A stretch of 64,000 bases of DNA from Galbibacter sp. BG1. GTDB lineage: Bacteria > Bacteroidota > Bacteroidia > Flavobacteriales > Flavobacteriaceae. The DNA lies in the NCBI RefSeq assembly GCF_013391805.1, contig NZ_CP058364.1, forward strand, positions 2,795,501 to 2,859,500. Direction: 5' to 3'. The translations under genes and the position numbers were made by a program. The notes under the pieces are model-generated. The model was not told where the DNA came from and ran no database searches. It saw nothing but the letters and a program-made list of their open reading frames with translations. Of the stretch, positions 53,837 to 63,018 are shown in pieces. Each line of letters begins with the position of its first letter. The first letter of the stretch is position 1.

Positions 53837-55165
53837 ATGACAACTACCTCTCAAAAATCCAACACCCTAGTGCCGATAATGATTATCGCTGGGCTCTTTT
53901 TCATTTTTGGATTTGTTACCTGGATCAATGGAGCTTTGATTCCTTTTATGAAAACCATCAACGAATTAACAGATACCCAATCGTATTTAGTGGCCTCGGC
54001 ATCTTATATATCTTTTGTTGTGATGGCGCTTCCGTCGTCTTACATTATAGGAAAAGTAGGTTATAAAAAAGGAATGTCTTTAGGGTTAATTGTCATGGCT
54101 ATCGGGGCATTGGTTTTTATTCCGGCAGCAGAAGCAAGGACATATTGGGTGTTTTTAAGCGGAATTTTTATTCAAGGAATCGGGATGACGCTTTTACAAA
54201 CGGCTTCCAACCCCTACATTACCATTTTGGGTCCCATGGAAAGTGCTGCCAAACGAATAGCCATTATGGGAATAGCCAATAAGGTGGCAGGGGCCTTGGG
54301 CTCTTTTATTTTTGGAGCCATTCTTCTATCGGGTATCGATGAAATTCAAGAGCAACTTACCCAAGTTTCCCAAGACGAAAAGACATTATTATTAAATGAA
54401 ATGGCAGATAGTGTTGTGTTGCCTTATGTGGTAATGGCAACAATCCTATTCCTCTTGGCAATTTTAATAACCAAAGCACCATTACCGCATGTAGAGGCTG
54501 CAGAAGTAGAGGAGGAAGTATCTCCCGATGGCCAAGCAGTTGTAAAAAAAACCAGTATTTTTCAGTTTCCACATTTATGGTTGGGGGTATTAGCCCTATT
54601 TGTATATGTAGGTGTTGAAGTAATTGCAGGGGATACCATCATTTCATACGGGTTATCACTGGGCATACCGGGAGAAGAAGCTAAATCCTTTACATTAATG
54701 ACATTAATGGCCATGGTGGCCACCTATTCCTTGGGGGTGGTTCTTATCCCAAAATACATCAGTCAAACTACCGCATTGCGGGCAAGTGCTATTTTAGGAA
54801 TATTATTTGCGATCGGAATTATATCCACCTCTGGTTTTACTTCGGTATTATTTGTTGCCGCGTTGGGAATTGCAAATGCACTTGTTTGGCCGGCTATTTG
54901 GCCATTGGCTTTAAATGGCTTAGGAAAGTTTACGAAAACAGGTTCTGCATTTTTAATCATGGCTATATCTGGGGGTGCTACTATCCCACTTTTATATGGA
55001 TATATTGTAGACGAAAAGAAACTGGAATTATTAGAAAGTGGAATGGAAATGTCTAAAGCAACAGCTCAAGCCTCTACCACAGGTTATTACCTGCTATTTC
55101 CCTGCTATGCCATTATTTTATATTATGCGTTTCACGGACATAAAATTGGATTGAAAAAAAAATAA
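53837..55165 (+). CDS. nagP: NagP/FucP-type sugar:proton symporter
   Basis: A 442-residue MFS transporter with 12 hydrophobic segments, starting with PIMIIAGLFFIFGFVTWINGALIPF, the hallmark of FucP/NagP/GluP transporters. The conserved GIGMTLLQTASNPYI is in helix 4 and DEKKLELLESGMEMSKATAQAS is a long loop near the end. It would import GlcNAc (or chitobiose) across the inner membrane. The assignment to GlcNAc rests on the flanking hexosaminidase, kinase and NagB genes. It shares the operon with the kinase and regulator. An alternative is fucose or glucose uptake. Confidence 0.82.
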   Translation: MTTTSQKSNTLVPIMIIAGLFFIFGFVTWINGALIPFMKTINELTDTQSYLVASASYISFVVMALPSSYIIGKVGYKKGMSLGLIVMAIGALVFIPAAEARTYWVFLSGIFIQGIGMTLLQTASNPYITILGPMESAAKRIAIMGIANKVAGALGSFIFGAILLSGIDEIQEQLTQVSQDEKTLLLNEMADSVVLPYVVMATILFLLAILITKAPLPHVEAAEVEEEVSPDGQAVVKKTSIFQFPHLWLGVLALFVYVGVEVIAGDTIISYGLSLGIPGEEAKSFTLMTLMAMVATYSLGVVLIPKYISQTTALRASAILGILFAIGIISTSGFTSVLFVAALGIANALVWPAIWPLALNGLGKFTKTGSAFLIMAISGGATIPLLYGYIVDEKKLELLESGMEMSKATAQASTTGYYLLFPCYAIILYYAFHGHKIGLKKK

Positions 55166-55267
55166 TCCTGCATTGTTCAGCATCATTTAACGCTCTCTAA
55201 ACTAATGAGGTATTGTAATTGGTAGTTTGAATAAATCTGGATAAAATTAAAATGCTGTAATTAAGAT

Positions 55268-55312
55268 AAAAGCTCGCAGACCTTTCTTCAATAGAAAGAA
55301 TTGCGAGCTTTT
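55268..55312 (+). terminator. Terminator of the kinase-regulator-nagP operon
   Basis: An outer 10-base-pair stem (55269-55278 with 55302-55311) contains a second hairpin (55282-55287 with 55293-55298). The right arm ends in TTTT. It lies about 103 bases past the nagP stop. Confidence 0.75.
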
Positions 55313-55467
55313 CTGCTATGCTTATTCTAAAATAGAAGTGGTCGAAACGTGAAAATCCGAAGATAATTCTTGAAGCTTTATTTGTGCATCCCGGTATTGG
55401 AAAATAACGTACTTTCTTTGGGGATAAAAAAACTTCCAACAAGCCTTTTCATTTTCTTATTAAATAG

Positions 55468-55475
55468 TATTTTTG
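55468..55475 (+). promoter_or_regulatory. -7 box of guaA, apparently leaderless transcript
   Basis: TATTTTTG matches TAnnTTTG exactly and ends only 3 bases before the ATG at 55479. Transcription starting 6-8 bases after the box would begin at or inside the start codon. The rest of the 313-base gap between nagP and guaA holds only the nagP terminator hairpin. Confidence 0.5.
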
Positions 55476-55478
55476 CGC

Positions 55479-57008
55479 ATGCAAAACAACGTACTCATTT
55501 TAGATTTCGGTTCGCAGTACACTCAATTAATCGCTAGACGCGTAAGAGAGCTTAATATTTTCTGCGAAATTTATCCATACAATAACTTACCCGAAGACCT
55601 TTCCACCTATAAGGCCGTAATTTTATCTGGAAGTCCATTTTCTGTTAGGGCAGAAGATGCTCCGCATCCAGACCTATCGCAAATACGTGGTAAGGTACCT
55701 ATGTTGGCGGTTTGTTATGGGGCACAATACCTGGCTCATTTTGGGGGCGGAGAAGTGGCACCTTCCAATACTCGCGAATACGGTAGGGCAAATCTTTCTT
55801 TTATTGCTGAAAATGAACCCTTTTTCGAAAATATTTCAGTTGGAAGCCAAGTTTGGATGAGTCATAGCGATACCATCAAACAATTACCTACTTCAGGGAA
55901 AGTTTTGGCAAGTACCAACGATGTGCAAAATGCAGCTTATAAAATTGAAGGGGAAACAACCTATGCAATTCAATTTCATCCTGAAGTTTATCATTCCACC
56001 GATGGAAAACAGCTTCTAGAAAACTTTTTGGTTAGTATTTCTGGAGTAAAACAAACGTGGACACCAGATAATTTTGTGGATATGACGGTTGCCGAACTTA
56101 AAGAAAAGTTGGGTAACGATAGAGTGGTACTGGGACTTTCAGGAGGGGTCGACTCTACGGTAGCGGCTGTTTTGTTGAACAAAGCCATCGGCGACAATCT
56201 TTACTGTATTTTTGTTAACAATGGACTGCTTCGTAAAAACGAGTTCGAAAGCGTTTTAAAGCAGTACGAGGGCATGGGACTTAATGTTAAAGGGGTCGAT
56301 TCTTCGGCACGTTTTTTGGATGCTTTGGCAGATGTTAGCGATCCCGAACTAAAGCGTAAAGCAATAGGTAGGGTTTTTATAGAAGTTTTTGATGATGAAG
56401 CCCACGAAATAAACGATGTTAAATGGTTGGGGCAGGGAACCATATACCCAGATGTTATTGAATCGATTTCAGTAAACGGCCCATCGGCAACCATTAAGAG
56501 TCACCACAATGTAGGTGGATTACCAGATTTTATGAAATTAAAGGTGGTTGAGCCCCTAAAAATGCTATTTAAAGACGAAGTACGCCGCGTAGGAGCTTCT
56601 ATGGGAATCAACCCAGAGCTATTAGGGAGACATCCTTTCCCTGGGCCTGGACTGGCAATTCGTATCTTAGGGGATATTACTGCTGAAAAAGTACGTATCC
56701 TGCAGGAAGTGGATGCTATTTTTATAAACGGACTCAAGGAATGGGGACTTTATAACAAAGTATGGCAAGCCGGAGCAATTTTATTGCCAGTAAATTCCGT
56801 TGGGGTGATGGGAGACGAAAGAACTTACGAAAAATGTGTAGCTTTACGTGCCGTAGAAAGCACCGATGGAATGACAGCCGATTGGGTAAATCTTCCATAT
56901 GAATTTCTACAAAAAACGTCTAACGATATAATAAACAAAGTTAAAGGCGTTAATAGAGTAGTGTACGATATTAGTTCAAAACCGCCAGCAACAATCGAGT
57001 GGGAATAA
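55479..57008 (+). CDS. guaA: GMP synthase (glutamine-hydrolysing)
   Basis: A 509-residue enzyme that aminates XMP to GMP using glutamine and ATP. The N-terminal class I amidotransferase has nucleophile Cys79 in [11 protein letters not shown] and His/Glu in [10 protein letters not shown]. The synthetase domain has the PP-loop [15 protein letters not shown] (about 217-231) and the C-terminal dimerisation domain with [15 protein letters not shown] and the ending KPPATIEWE. All motifs and length are canonical. The ATG at 55479 is chosen over an upstream TTG. The immediate neighbour downstream is a LysM protein, an arrangement seen in other flavobacteria. Confidence 0.97.
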   Translation: MQNNVLILDFGSQYTQLIARRVRELNIFCEIYPYNNLPEDLSTYKAVILSGSPFSVRAEDAPHPDLSQIRGKVPMLAVCYGAQYLAHFGGGEVAPSNTREYGRANLSFIAENEPFFENISVGSQVWMSHSDTIKQLPTSGKVLASTNDVQNAAYKIEGETTYAIQFHPEVYHSTDGKQLLENFLVSISGVKQTWTPDNFVDMTVAELKEKLGNDRVVLGLSGGVDSTVAAVLLNKAIGDNLYCIFVNNGLLRKNEFESVLKQYEGMGLNVKGVDSSARFLDALADVSDPELKRKAIGRVFIEVFDDEAHEINDVKWLGQGTIYPDVIESISVNGPSATIKSHHNVGGLPDFMKLKVVEPLKMLFKDEVRRVGASMGINPELLGRHPFPGPGLAIRILGDITAEKVRILQEVDAIFINGLKEWGLYNKVWQAGAILLPVNSVGVMGDERTYEKCVALRAVESTDGMTADWVNLPYEFLQKTSNDIINKVKGVNRVVYDISSKPPATIEWE

Positions 57009-57151
57009 TTGACTAAGTTTACGTTGCATGCTTGAAGTTTTAAGCTGGAATATTACAATTATTGTATCAAGGTTTTTGTAGTGAATTTATGGACGTCCCG
57101 TTGAATTGGAATTTGTAACCTTGAACAAAAAACTGAAACCAAAATATAAAT

Positions 57152-59113
57152 ATGAACCATAGTAAAGTCCTTTTAATCCTTGCGTTTTTGTTTTGTGTAA
57201 CCTTACAGGCACAAAAATTTGAAACACATGCCGTAAAACAAGGAGAGACCTTAGAAAGTATAGCCCGTAAATATCAAGTAACGCCCTATGCTATTTTAAA
57301 GTTAAATCCAGAAGTTAAAAACGGTGTTAAGGCCAATACTATTGTTGTTATTCCACTTTCTGAAGCTTCTTCGTCATCATCGGGAGCAGCTACGGTAGTA
57401 GATCCCAATCAAATAGAACGTTTTAAGGAACACAAAGTAAAGAGAAAAGAAACCCTTTACAGTATTTCAAAAGAATACAATGTTTCTATTGATGACTTAA
57501 AAAGGTACAATAAAGATTTATACAGTCGCCAATTAAGTAAAAACGAAATCATTCAGATCCCAGTTTACAAAAGGGTTGCTGGAGGTGCTATTCCAAATAG
57601 GAGAGGATTGATTCCTCATGTTGTGGCTCCAAAGGAGGGTCCTTGGCGCGTGGCTTACGAACATGGTATTACTGTAGATTCTTTAAAGGTTTTAAACCCA
57701 GAAATGCAGGAAGTATTAAAAGAAGGTGATACTCTTTGGGTTCCCTTTGTAGCCGGAAACGATAAAAAGCCGGTAGAGGTTGATAATTACAACTACTACA
57801 CCGTGCTTCCCAAAGAAGGGTTTTACCGGTTGAAGGTAAAGTTGGGGGTTACCCAAGAGGAGATAGAAACCCTAAATCCAGAAGTTAAGGAGGATGGTTT
57901 AAAGGCTGGAATGGTGCTAAAACTGCCAAAAGATAAAATGGGAGAAATGACGGTAAATAACGGTCAGCTTATCGAGAAATTCTCATTACTGGACAGTCTA
58001 AATTACAATCAGAAATCCAAATTGGCTTTAATTCTACCTTTTAAGCTGGACGAATTGGATTTTAACGACCTTAGCACCAATAAAAATAAAATTGAAAAGG
58101 ATAAATTGTTGAGTGTTTCGTTGGATTTTTATACGGGAGCTTTAATGGCCATCGACTCTGCCAAGCAATTGGGATTGTCTTTGGATGTAAGTGTATTTGA
58201 CAGTGGTGCCAACCCTAGTAAAGTAAGTCAACTTACCACCAGCGGGAAACTAAATGGGGTAGACGCCATCATCGGTCCTATTATGCCTAATACCTTCAAT
58301 AGGGTTGCGAGTGATGTGAGAACTTTAAATACTCCGGTTTTCGCTCCTTTTTCCAATAAAGGACTTCAATTGTACAACAATGTTTTTCAAACCTTGCCTC
58401 CAGATGAATTGTTAAGGGAGAAAATGCTAGGATACTTAAAAACAAATGGAGTGGATAAGAATATTATTATCATCGCCGATAAGCAGAGTACTCCAATAAA
58501 AACAAGATTACTGTCACTATTCCCTGGTGCAAAGGTGATTAATCCTATAGAGGATAAATTTATTCGCTTGGATGAAATCAATCCATTTCTTTCTGCGGAA
58601 AAAGATAATTGGGTAATCGTTGAAACCAATAGTATTCCGTTGCTTACCAATATTACGGGAGTGGTAAATTCAGCAAAAACTGAAGAACATCCTATAACAT
58701 TAATGACTACTTTAAAAGGAAGTGCTTACGACAGTGATAATATTTCTAATATGCATTTATCGAATCTTAATTTTCACTTCCCTACCATTGATAAATTATC
58801 GGATGTAAAAACAAGTTTCAGTAAAAAATATAGCGCTAAGTATGGCACTACACCCAATCGTTATGCCATTAGGGGGTTCGATCTTACCATGGATGTTATT
58901 TTGAGGTTGGGTTACAATAAAAATTTAGATTATGTAGCAGCTCATGTAAGTGAAACGGAATACATAGAGAATAAGTTTGATTATAAGAAAGAGCTTACCG
59001 GGGGTTATTACAACCAGGCCCTTTACATCGTAAAATACGATCATTTAGAAATTAAAGAAGCAAAAAACAATGCCGACCTCGATAGTAACGTACTTGGGAG
59101 CACTTCGAACTAA
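57152..59113 (+). CDS. LysM-repeat protein with periplasmic substrate-binding fold
   Basis: A 653-residue exported protein. The signal ends VTLQAQ (about 21). Two clear LysM domains follow (HAVKQGETLESIARKYQVTP at about 27 and HKVKRKETLYSISKEYNVSI at about 92), then two degenerate ones (about 160 and 215, with NPEMQEVLKEGDTLWVPF and YYTVLPKEGFYRLKVKLG). LysM binds peptidoglycan or chitin. The C-terminal 360 residues resemble type 1 periplasmic binding proteins (LALILPFKLDELD, YTGALMAIDSAKQLGLSLDV, VDAIIGPIMP). A wall-anchored binding protein is the likely architecture; the ligand is unknown. Its 3' end overlaps the OsmC gene by 44 bases. Confidence 0.85.
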   Translation: MNHSKVLLILAFLFCVTLQAQKFETHAVKQGETLESIARKYQVTPYAILKLNPEVKNGVKANTIVVIPLSEASSSSSGAATVVDPNQIERFKEHKVKRKETLYSISKEYNVSIDDLKRYNKDLYSRQLSKNEIIQIPVYKRVAGGAIPNRRGLIPHVVAPKEGPWRVAYEHGITVDSLKVLNPEMQEVLKEGDTLWVPFVAGNDKKPVEVDNYNYYTVLPKEGFYRLKVKLGVTQEEIETLNPEVKEDGLKAGMVLKLPKDKMGEMTVNNGQLIEKFSLLDSLNYNQKSKLALILPFKLDELDFNDLSTNKNKIEKDKLLSVSLDFYTGALMAIDSAKQLGLSLDVSVFDSGANPSKVSQLTTSGKLNGVDAIIGPIMPNTFNRVASDVRTLNTPVFAPFSNKGLQLYNNVFQTLPPDELLREKMLGYLKTNGVDKNIIIIADKQSTPIKTRLLSLFPGAKVINPIEDKFIRLDEINPFLSAEKDNWVIVETNSIPLLTNITGVVNSAKTEEHPITLMTTLKGSAYDSDNISNMHLSNLNFHFPTIDKLSDVKTSFSKKYSAKYGTTPNRYAIRGFDLTMDVILRLGYNKNLDYVAAHVSETEYIENKFDYKKELTGGYYNQALYIVKYDHLEIKEAKNNADLDSNVLGSTSN

Positions 59114-59474
59114 GTGTGTTCATATAAAAAGTAATAATTCTTTTATTACAGATGCTCCAACCGATAACAACGGTAAAGGAGAAGCTTTTTCACCTACAGA
59201 TACAGTGGCGACTTCCTTAGCGAGTTGTATGTTAACAATTATGGGAATCAAAGCCCGTGATTTGGAAATCGATTTAACAGAAACAACGGCAACGGTAACC
59301 AAAACTATGGCATCGGAGCCTAGACGTATATCTCAAATAGATATTATTTTCGATATTCCTGCCAACACCGATGATAAAACCAAAAAAATATTAGAACGTG
59401 CTGCTCATACTTGCCCTGTGATCTACAGTCTACATCCTGATATTGAAAAGAATATTACTTTTAATTGGGGCTAG
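59070..59474 (+). CDS. OsmC-family peroxidase/stress protein
   Basis: A 134-residue OsmC-type protein. The N-terminus MPTSIVTYLGALRTKCVHIK begins a typical first beta-strand. GEAFSPTDTVATSLASCMLTIMGI holds the conserved Cys of the peroxidatic pair, and the second Cys lies in ERAAHTCPVIYSL. It would reduce organic peroxides with a thiol. The start codon lies inside the end of the LysM gene in another frame, so translation is probably coupled by a 44-base overlap. The N-terminus fits the family, so the overlap is real rather than a misplaced start. Confidence 0.88.
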   Translation: MPTSIVTYLGALRTKCVHIKSNNSFITDAPTDNNGKGEAFSPTDTVATSLASCMLTIMGIKARDLEIDLTETTATVTKTMASEPRRISQIDIIFDIPANTDDKTKKILERAAHTCPVIYSLHPDIEKNITFNWG

Positions 59475-59620
59475 AATAGACTCCGATCAATTCTTTTTAA
59501 TGTTTAAAAAAACAAAAAAAGACTTTCAGCCTTACCTAATTTAGAATAAGGAACACTAAACATATTGAGAATAGGATAATGTGTTGGAGCGGCGGCAAAA
59601 GCGGCAACCAATTTAGACAG

Positions 59621-59647
59621 AACTACGCTTTGAGCGTGGTTTTTTTA
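59621..59647 (+). terminator. Terminator downstream of the LysM-osmC unit
   Basis: A 9-pair stem with one G-T pair (59621-59629 with 59633-59641) closes TTG and is followed by a run of T residues. The 150 bases before it show no coding frame, only a weak CCTTA/TAAGG hairpin. Confidence 0.72.
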
Positions 59648-59705
59648 TGTCTTCTTTATATATTTAAATTTTTTTCTATTTTTAAAGAAAATAAGCAGTA
59701 AGAAT

Positions 59706-59885
59706 ATGTTTGTACAAGTAAAACAGATATTATCCAATAAAGTTAGAATTGTTGGATTCTTAATTCTGATAGCAGGAATTATAATTCTTAAAACTTTGGA
59801 TAACGATTTTTATAATTTTCTTTCTGGGGCTTTAATTGGTGTAGGTGGTGCATTTCTATTAACAGGTAAAATACGTAAAACCTAG
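59706..59885 (+). CDS. Small membrane protein of 59 residues, unknown
   Basis: An ATG-started frame of 59 codons. It has two hydrophobic stretches, VGFLILIAGIIILKT (about 16-30) and SGALIGVGGAFLLTGK (about 40-55), joined by the acidic loop DNDFYN, with basic ends. The pattern of a two-helix hairpin membrane protein makes chance unlikely, but no family is recognised. It sits between the osmC terminator and the PH-like gene, 50 bases before the latter, so the two may be co-transcribed. Confidence 0.6.
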   Translation: MFVQVKQILSNKVRIVGFLILIAGIIILKTLDNDFYNFLSGALIGVGGAFLLTGKIRKT

Positions 59886-59935
59886 TTTTAGTACTTTACC
59901 TACCTCAATAACAAAACACATAAAAACTTGATGGA

Positions 59936-60286
59936 ATGGATGCTATAAAAATCAACTACAACAAGAAAATTTTACAGCGTGATCTTTTTTACGGAGTAGT
60001 CTGGGAAATTTTAGCCATCGCAACCCTTTTTTTTACGGATGGAAATTATTGGCTTTTATCTGTAAACCTCATACTTGCCACGCTCTATCATGGACGTTTT
60101 GTGTACAGGAATATAAATCCTTACTTACTGATTGAAAACGGAGTCCTTACTAAAAATTCTTTTCCCAAAAAATCAATAAAACTTTCCGATATAACAAGAA
60201 TTAAAAAGTTTGGAGAAGATTTTGAAGTGGAAACTTCAGAAGAAAAAATCAAAATTAATGCGGCTTTAATTGCGCCGGTTTCGTAA
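59936..60286 (+). CDS. Small membrane protein with PH-like domain, possibly truncated
   Basis: A 116-residue protein. Two hydrophobic helices near the N-terminus (DLFYGVVWEILAIATLFF, WLLSVNLILATLYHGRFV) are followed by strands like YLLIENGVLTKNSFPKKSIK and DITRIKKFGEDFEVETSEEK, a layout seen in small membrane PH-domain proteins. The stop TAA at 60284-60286 is followed in frame by 22 codons that read plausibly as a continuation (KMLSEFLGGIEL) before the next TAA at 60353-60355. The normal protein may therefore be about 139 residues and this one shortened by a single-base change. Confidence 0.6.
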   Translation: MDAIKINYNKKILQRDLFYGVVWEILAIATLFFTDGNYWLLSVNLILATLYHGRFVYRNINPYLLIENGVLTKNSFPKKSIKLSDITRIKKFGEDFEVETSEEKIKINAALIAPVS

Positions 60287-60416
60287 AAAATGCTGAGCGA
60301 ATTTTTGGGAGGAATTGAGTTAACACCTTATCTAATGCCATTTTCCAAAAAATAACTTCCATTATTCCTTTTAATTTCATACTTTGATAAGTAATGAACA
60401 ACCAACACAATAAGTT

Positions 60417-60788
60417 ATGAAATTAGGAGCATTTTCAGTTAGTTTAAGCGTCGAAAATCTTAGCGTTTCCAAAAAGTTTTATGAGAATTTAGGATTTTCT
60501 GTTTTTGGTGGTTCCATGTCGCAAAACTACCTTATTATGAAAAATAAGGATTGTTTAATTGGTTTGTTTCAAGGAATGTTTCAGGGAAATATTTTAACCT
60601 TCAATCCTGGGTGAGATTCGAATGCCCAAAAACTGAAAGAATTTGATGATATAAGAAACATTCAGCAAAAAATAAAAGCTAACGGCATTGCAATCAATAA
60701 AGAAATACAAGAAGACTCCACGGGACCTGCCAGTTTTACCATATCCGACCCCGATGGAAATGTTATTCTATTTGATCAACACATCTAA
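60417..60788 (+). pseudogene. VOC-family (glyoxalase-like) protein gene with in-frame TGA
   Basis: The frame from ATG 60417 to TAA 60786 encodes 123 residues of a VOC/bleomycin-resistance-like fold but is interrupted by TGA at 60612-60614. The first part opens [27 protein letters not shown] and ends TFNPG. The second resumes DSNAQKLKEF and carries the paired-domain motif GPASFTISDPDGNVILFDQH. Relatives commonly have Trp after FNPG, so TGG to TGA is the simplest explanation. Both halves are otherwise undamaged, so the change is recent, a sequencing error, or recoded. Function would be a metal-dependent small-molecule enzyme or binding protein. Confidence 0.8.
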
Positions 60789-60883
60789 ATTGTTGTTAAG
60801 CTTATAATAACCTTCAGTAATCGTTTTAATTGGAAAACTTTTATATATTTAACTTCTTATTAATCAGTAACTAACCAATTAAA

Positions 60884-61519
60884 ATGAAGACCTTAGCAAG
60901 AAGAAGTATTTGGGTGCTATTTGCATTTATGTGCATTGGCATCGGGCTCTATCCAATAATTTATTTTTTAATCGATGGTAATTTTGGCTTGTTACTCAAC
61001 AAAACTCCAGAATTACTAGCTGATCAAATATGGAATATTGCGTTTTATGGACATATAACACTTGGAGGTCTTGCACTGCTTATAGGATGGATGCAATTCA
61101 GTTCGAAACTTCGAAGAAGAAATATTAAATTACATAGAAACATCGGTAAAATATACATTTTTGCAGTTTTAATAAGCGGAACTTGTGGCGTGTATATTGC
61201 ACAATTTGCTACGGGAGGAATAAGCAATAGTATTGGTTTTACCTTAAGCGGTTTGGTTTGGTTAAGTACAACAGCTTTAGCCTATAACGCGATTGTTAAA
61301 GGGAAAATTAGAGAGCATCAGAACTATATGATATACAGCTATGCAGTTTGTTTTTCCGCCGTAACATTACGTATTTGGCTACCTGCGTTAACCGCAATTT
61401 TAGGAGAATTTCGTCTTGCATATCTTATTGTAGGTTGGTTGAGTTGGGTACCAAATTTGGTTGTTGCTTACTTTATTATAAAAAAGATACATCCCAAACC
61501 ATATCCTCAGCAAATTTAG
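60884..61519 (+). CDS. DUF2306 membrane protein
   Basis: A 211-residue inner-membrane protein with six hydrophobic helices, for example SIWVLFAFMCIGIGLYPIIY and IAFYGHITLGGLALLIGWMQF. The conserved HRNIGKIYIFAVLISG and EHQNYMIYSYAVCFSAVTLRIW match DUF2306, where His residues may bind a cofactor such as heme, as in related cytochrome b561-like proteins. The role is unknown. It converges with the photolyase gene, with 20 bases between their stops. Confidence 0.82.
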   Translation: MKTLARRSIWVLFAFMCIGIGLYPIIYFLIDGNFGLLLNKTPELLADQIWNIAFYGHITLGGLALLIGWMQFSSKLRRRNIKLHRNIGKIYIFAVLISGTCGVYIAQFATGGISNSIGFTLSGLVWLSTTALAYNAIVKGKIREHQNYMIYSYAVCFSAVTLRIWLPALTAILGEFRLAYLIVGWLSWVPNLVVAYFIIKKIHPKPYPQQI

Positions 61520-61539
61520 GCTTTACGACAATTTAATTC

Positions 61540-62844
61540 TTAGTTTAAAGCAGATTTGTAAGTCTTTAAACAACGTTCCCGAGCTTCTTTATGGTCTACC
61601 ATTTTATCGGGATAGGAAAGTTCGTTGTAATCTTCCACCCAGTTGTTAATGTATTCCAAGTCTTTATCAAATTTTTTTATCTGCGTAGTCGGATTAAAAA
61701 TTCTAAAATACGGTGCGGCATCAACTCCACTTCCTGCCGCCCATTGCCAGTTACCCACATTGCTAGACATTTCGTAATCCAATAATTTTTCCGCAAAATA
61801 AGCTTCGCCCCAACGCCAGTCTATTAAAAGGTGTTTACACAAAAAACTTGCAACGACCATTCTTACTCGATTATGCATATAACCGCTCTTGTTCAATTGT
61901 CGCATTCCAGCATCTACCAGAGGATAGCCAGTTTCACCTTTGCACCATTTGTCAAACTCTTTTTCATTGTTTCGCCATTCTATTCGGTCGTATTTCTCCC
62001 TGAAGGCATTGTCTACGGTTTCTGGAAAATGCCAAAGAATTTGCATGAAAAACTCTCTCCAAATGAGTTCGTTCCAAAAGGTTTCTTCTTTAGCTTCTAC
62101 CGCTTTTTTAAGTATTTTTCTATATCCAACGGTACCAAAACGCAAGTGAACACTTATGTTTGAGGTACCATGCGCTGCAGGAAAATTTCTGGTGTCCTTA
62201 TAGTTATCGAGCATGGAAGGGGTTACATCGTAATCTTTAACTTCGATCTTCGATTTTTTAAAGCCCATATCAGCTAAACTTAGCTGTGGCAAACGGGTGT
62301 TTTCAACCAAATTATCTAAATATTGACTGGTATAATGAACGGTTAAATCGTTTTTACTGAAATTCTCTTTCCATTTCTTCATATAAGGGGTGTACACCAC
62401 ATAAGGGTCGCCATCATCTTTCACCACTTCATCCTTTTCAAAAAATACTTGATCTTTAAAAGTTTTGAATTCAACATCTTCAGAAGCCAAAAAATCAGAA
62501 ATTTCTCCATCTCTTTCCTTTGCGTATGGTTCATAATCCCTATTGGTATAAACGGTTTGTACCTCGTAATTCTTCACTAAATATTTATAAACATCTAGGG
62601 GTTTTCCATGGTAAAGGGCAATAGAACTGCTATGTTCTTCTTGAAGCTCCTCTCGCATTTCTTGAAGCTTTTTATGGATAAAGGTTACGCGCGCGTCATC
62701 TTCCGGAAGTTTGTCCAGTATTTCTTTGTCAAAAATAAATATGGGCAACACAGGAAAATCGCCTTTTAAAGCTTCCAAAAAGCCAACATTATCATCGAGT
62801 CTTAGATCCCTACGGAACCAGAAAATGGAAATTTTATCTTTCAT
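61540..62844 (-). CDS. Deoxyribodipyrimidine photolyase/cryptochrome
   Basis: A 434-residue light-driven DNA repair enzyme. The N-terminal antenna domain starts ISIFWFRRDLRLDDNVGFLE. The FAD domain includes WNELIWREFFMQILWHFPET, GYPLVDAGMRQLNKSGYMHNRVRM and SSNVGNWQWAAGSGVDAAPYFRIFNP, the core FAD/DNA-binding motifs with tryptophans of the electron-transfer chain. It repairs UV-induced cyclobutane pyrimidine dimers. The length is at the short end (typical 450-480). A cryptochrome with signalling role cannot be excluded. Confidence 0.92.
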   Translation of the reverse strand: MKDKISIFWFRRDLRLDDNVGFLEALKGDFPVLPIFIFDKEILDKLPEDDARVTFIHKKLQEMREELQEEHSSSIALYHGKPLDVYKYLVKNYEVQTVYTNRDYEPYAKERDGEISDFLASEDVEFKTFKDQVFFEKDEVVKDDGDPYVVYTPYMKKWKENFSKNDLTVHYTSQYLDNLVENTRLPQLSLADMGFKKSKIEVKDYDVTPSMLDNYKDTRNFPAAHGTSNISVHLRFGTVGYRKILKKAVEAKEETFWNELIWREFFMQILWHFPETVDNAFREKYDRIEWRNNEKEFDKWCKGETGYPLVDAGMRQLNKSGYMHNRVRMVVASFLCKHLLIDWRWGEAYFAEKLLDYEMSSNVGNWQWAAGSGVDAAPYFRIFNPTTQIKKFDKDLEYINNWVEDYNELSYPDKMVDHKEARERCLKTYKSALN

Positions 62845-63018
62845 AACTAAGCAGAGTCTTTTAAAGCCATAAAAATAATAATATTTTGTTGACTTTTTCT
62901 ATTAATAAAGTTAAACAAAATAGAATGTTCACTCCTTTCCTTTTAAGGTTTTGTTAACAATTCGATTTAACTTAATACGTAATTTAGTGGCTTAGATAAC
63001 TAATTTAAAAAATAAACC

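Noticed and set aside
55197-55442. 81-codon minus-strand frame between nagP and guaA
   Set aside because: It spans the nagP terminator hairpin and shows no protein-like pattern.
60612-60614. Selenocysteine at the in-frame TGA
   Set aside because: Family members have Trp here, no SECIS-like hairpin follows, and other genes in the window use TGA as stop.
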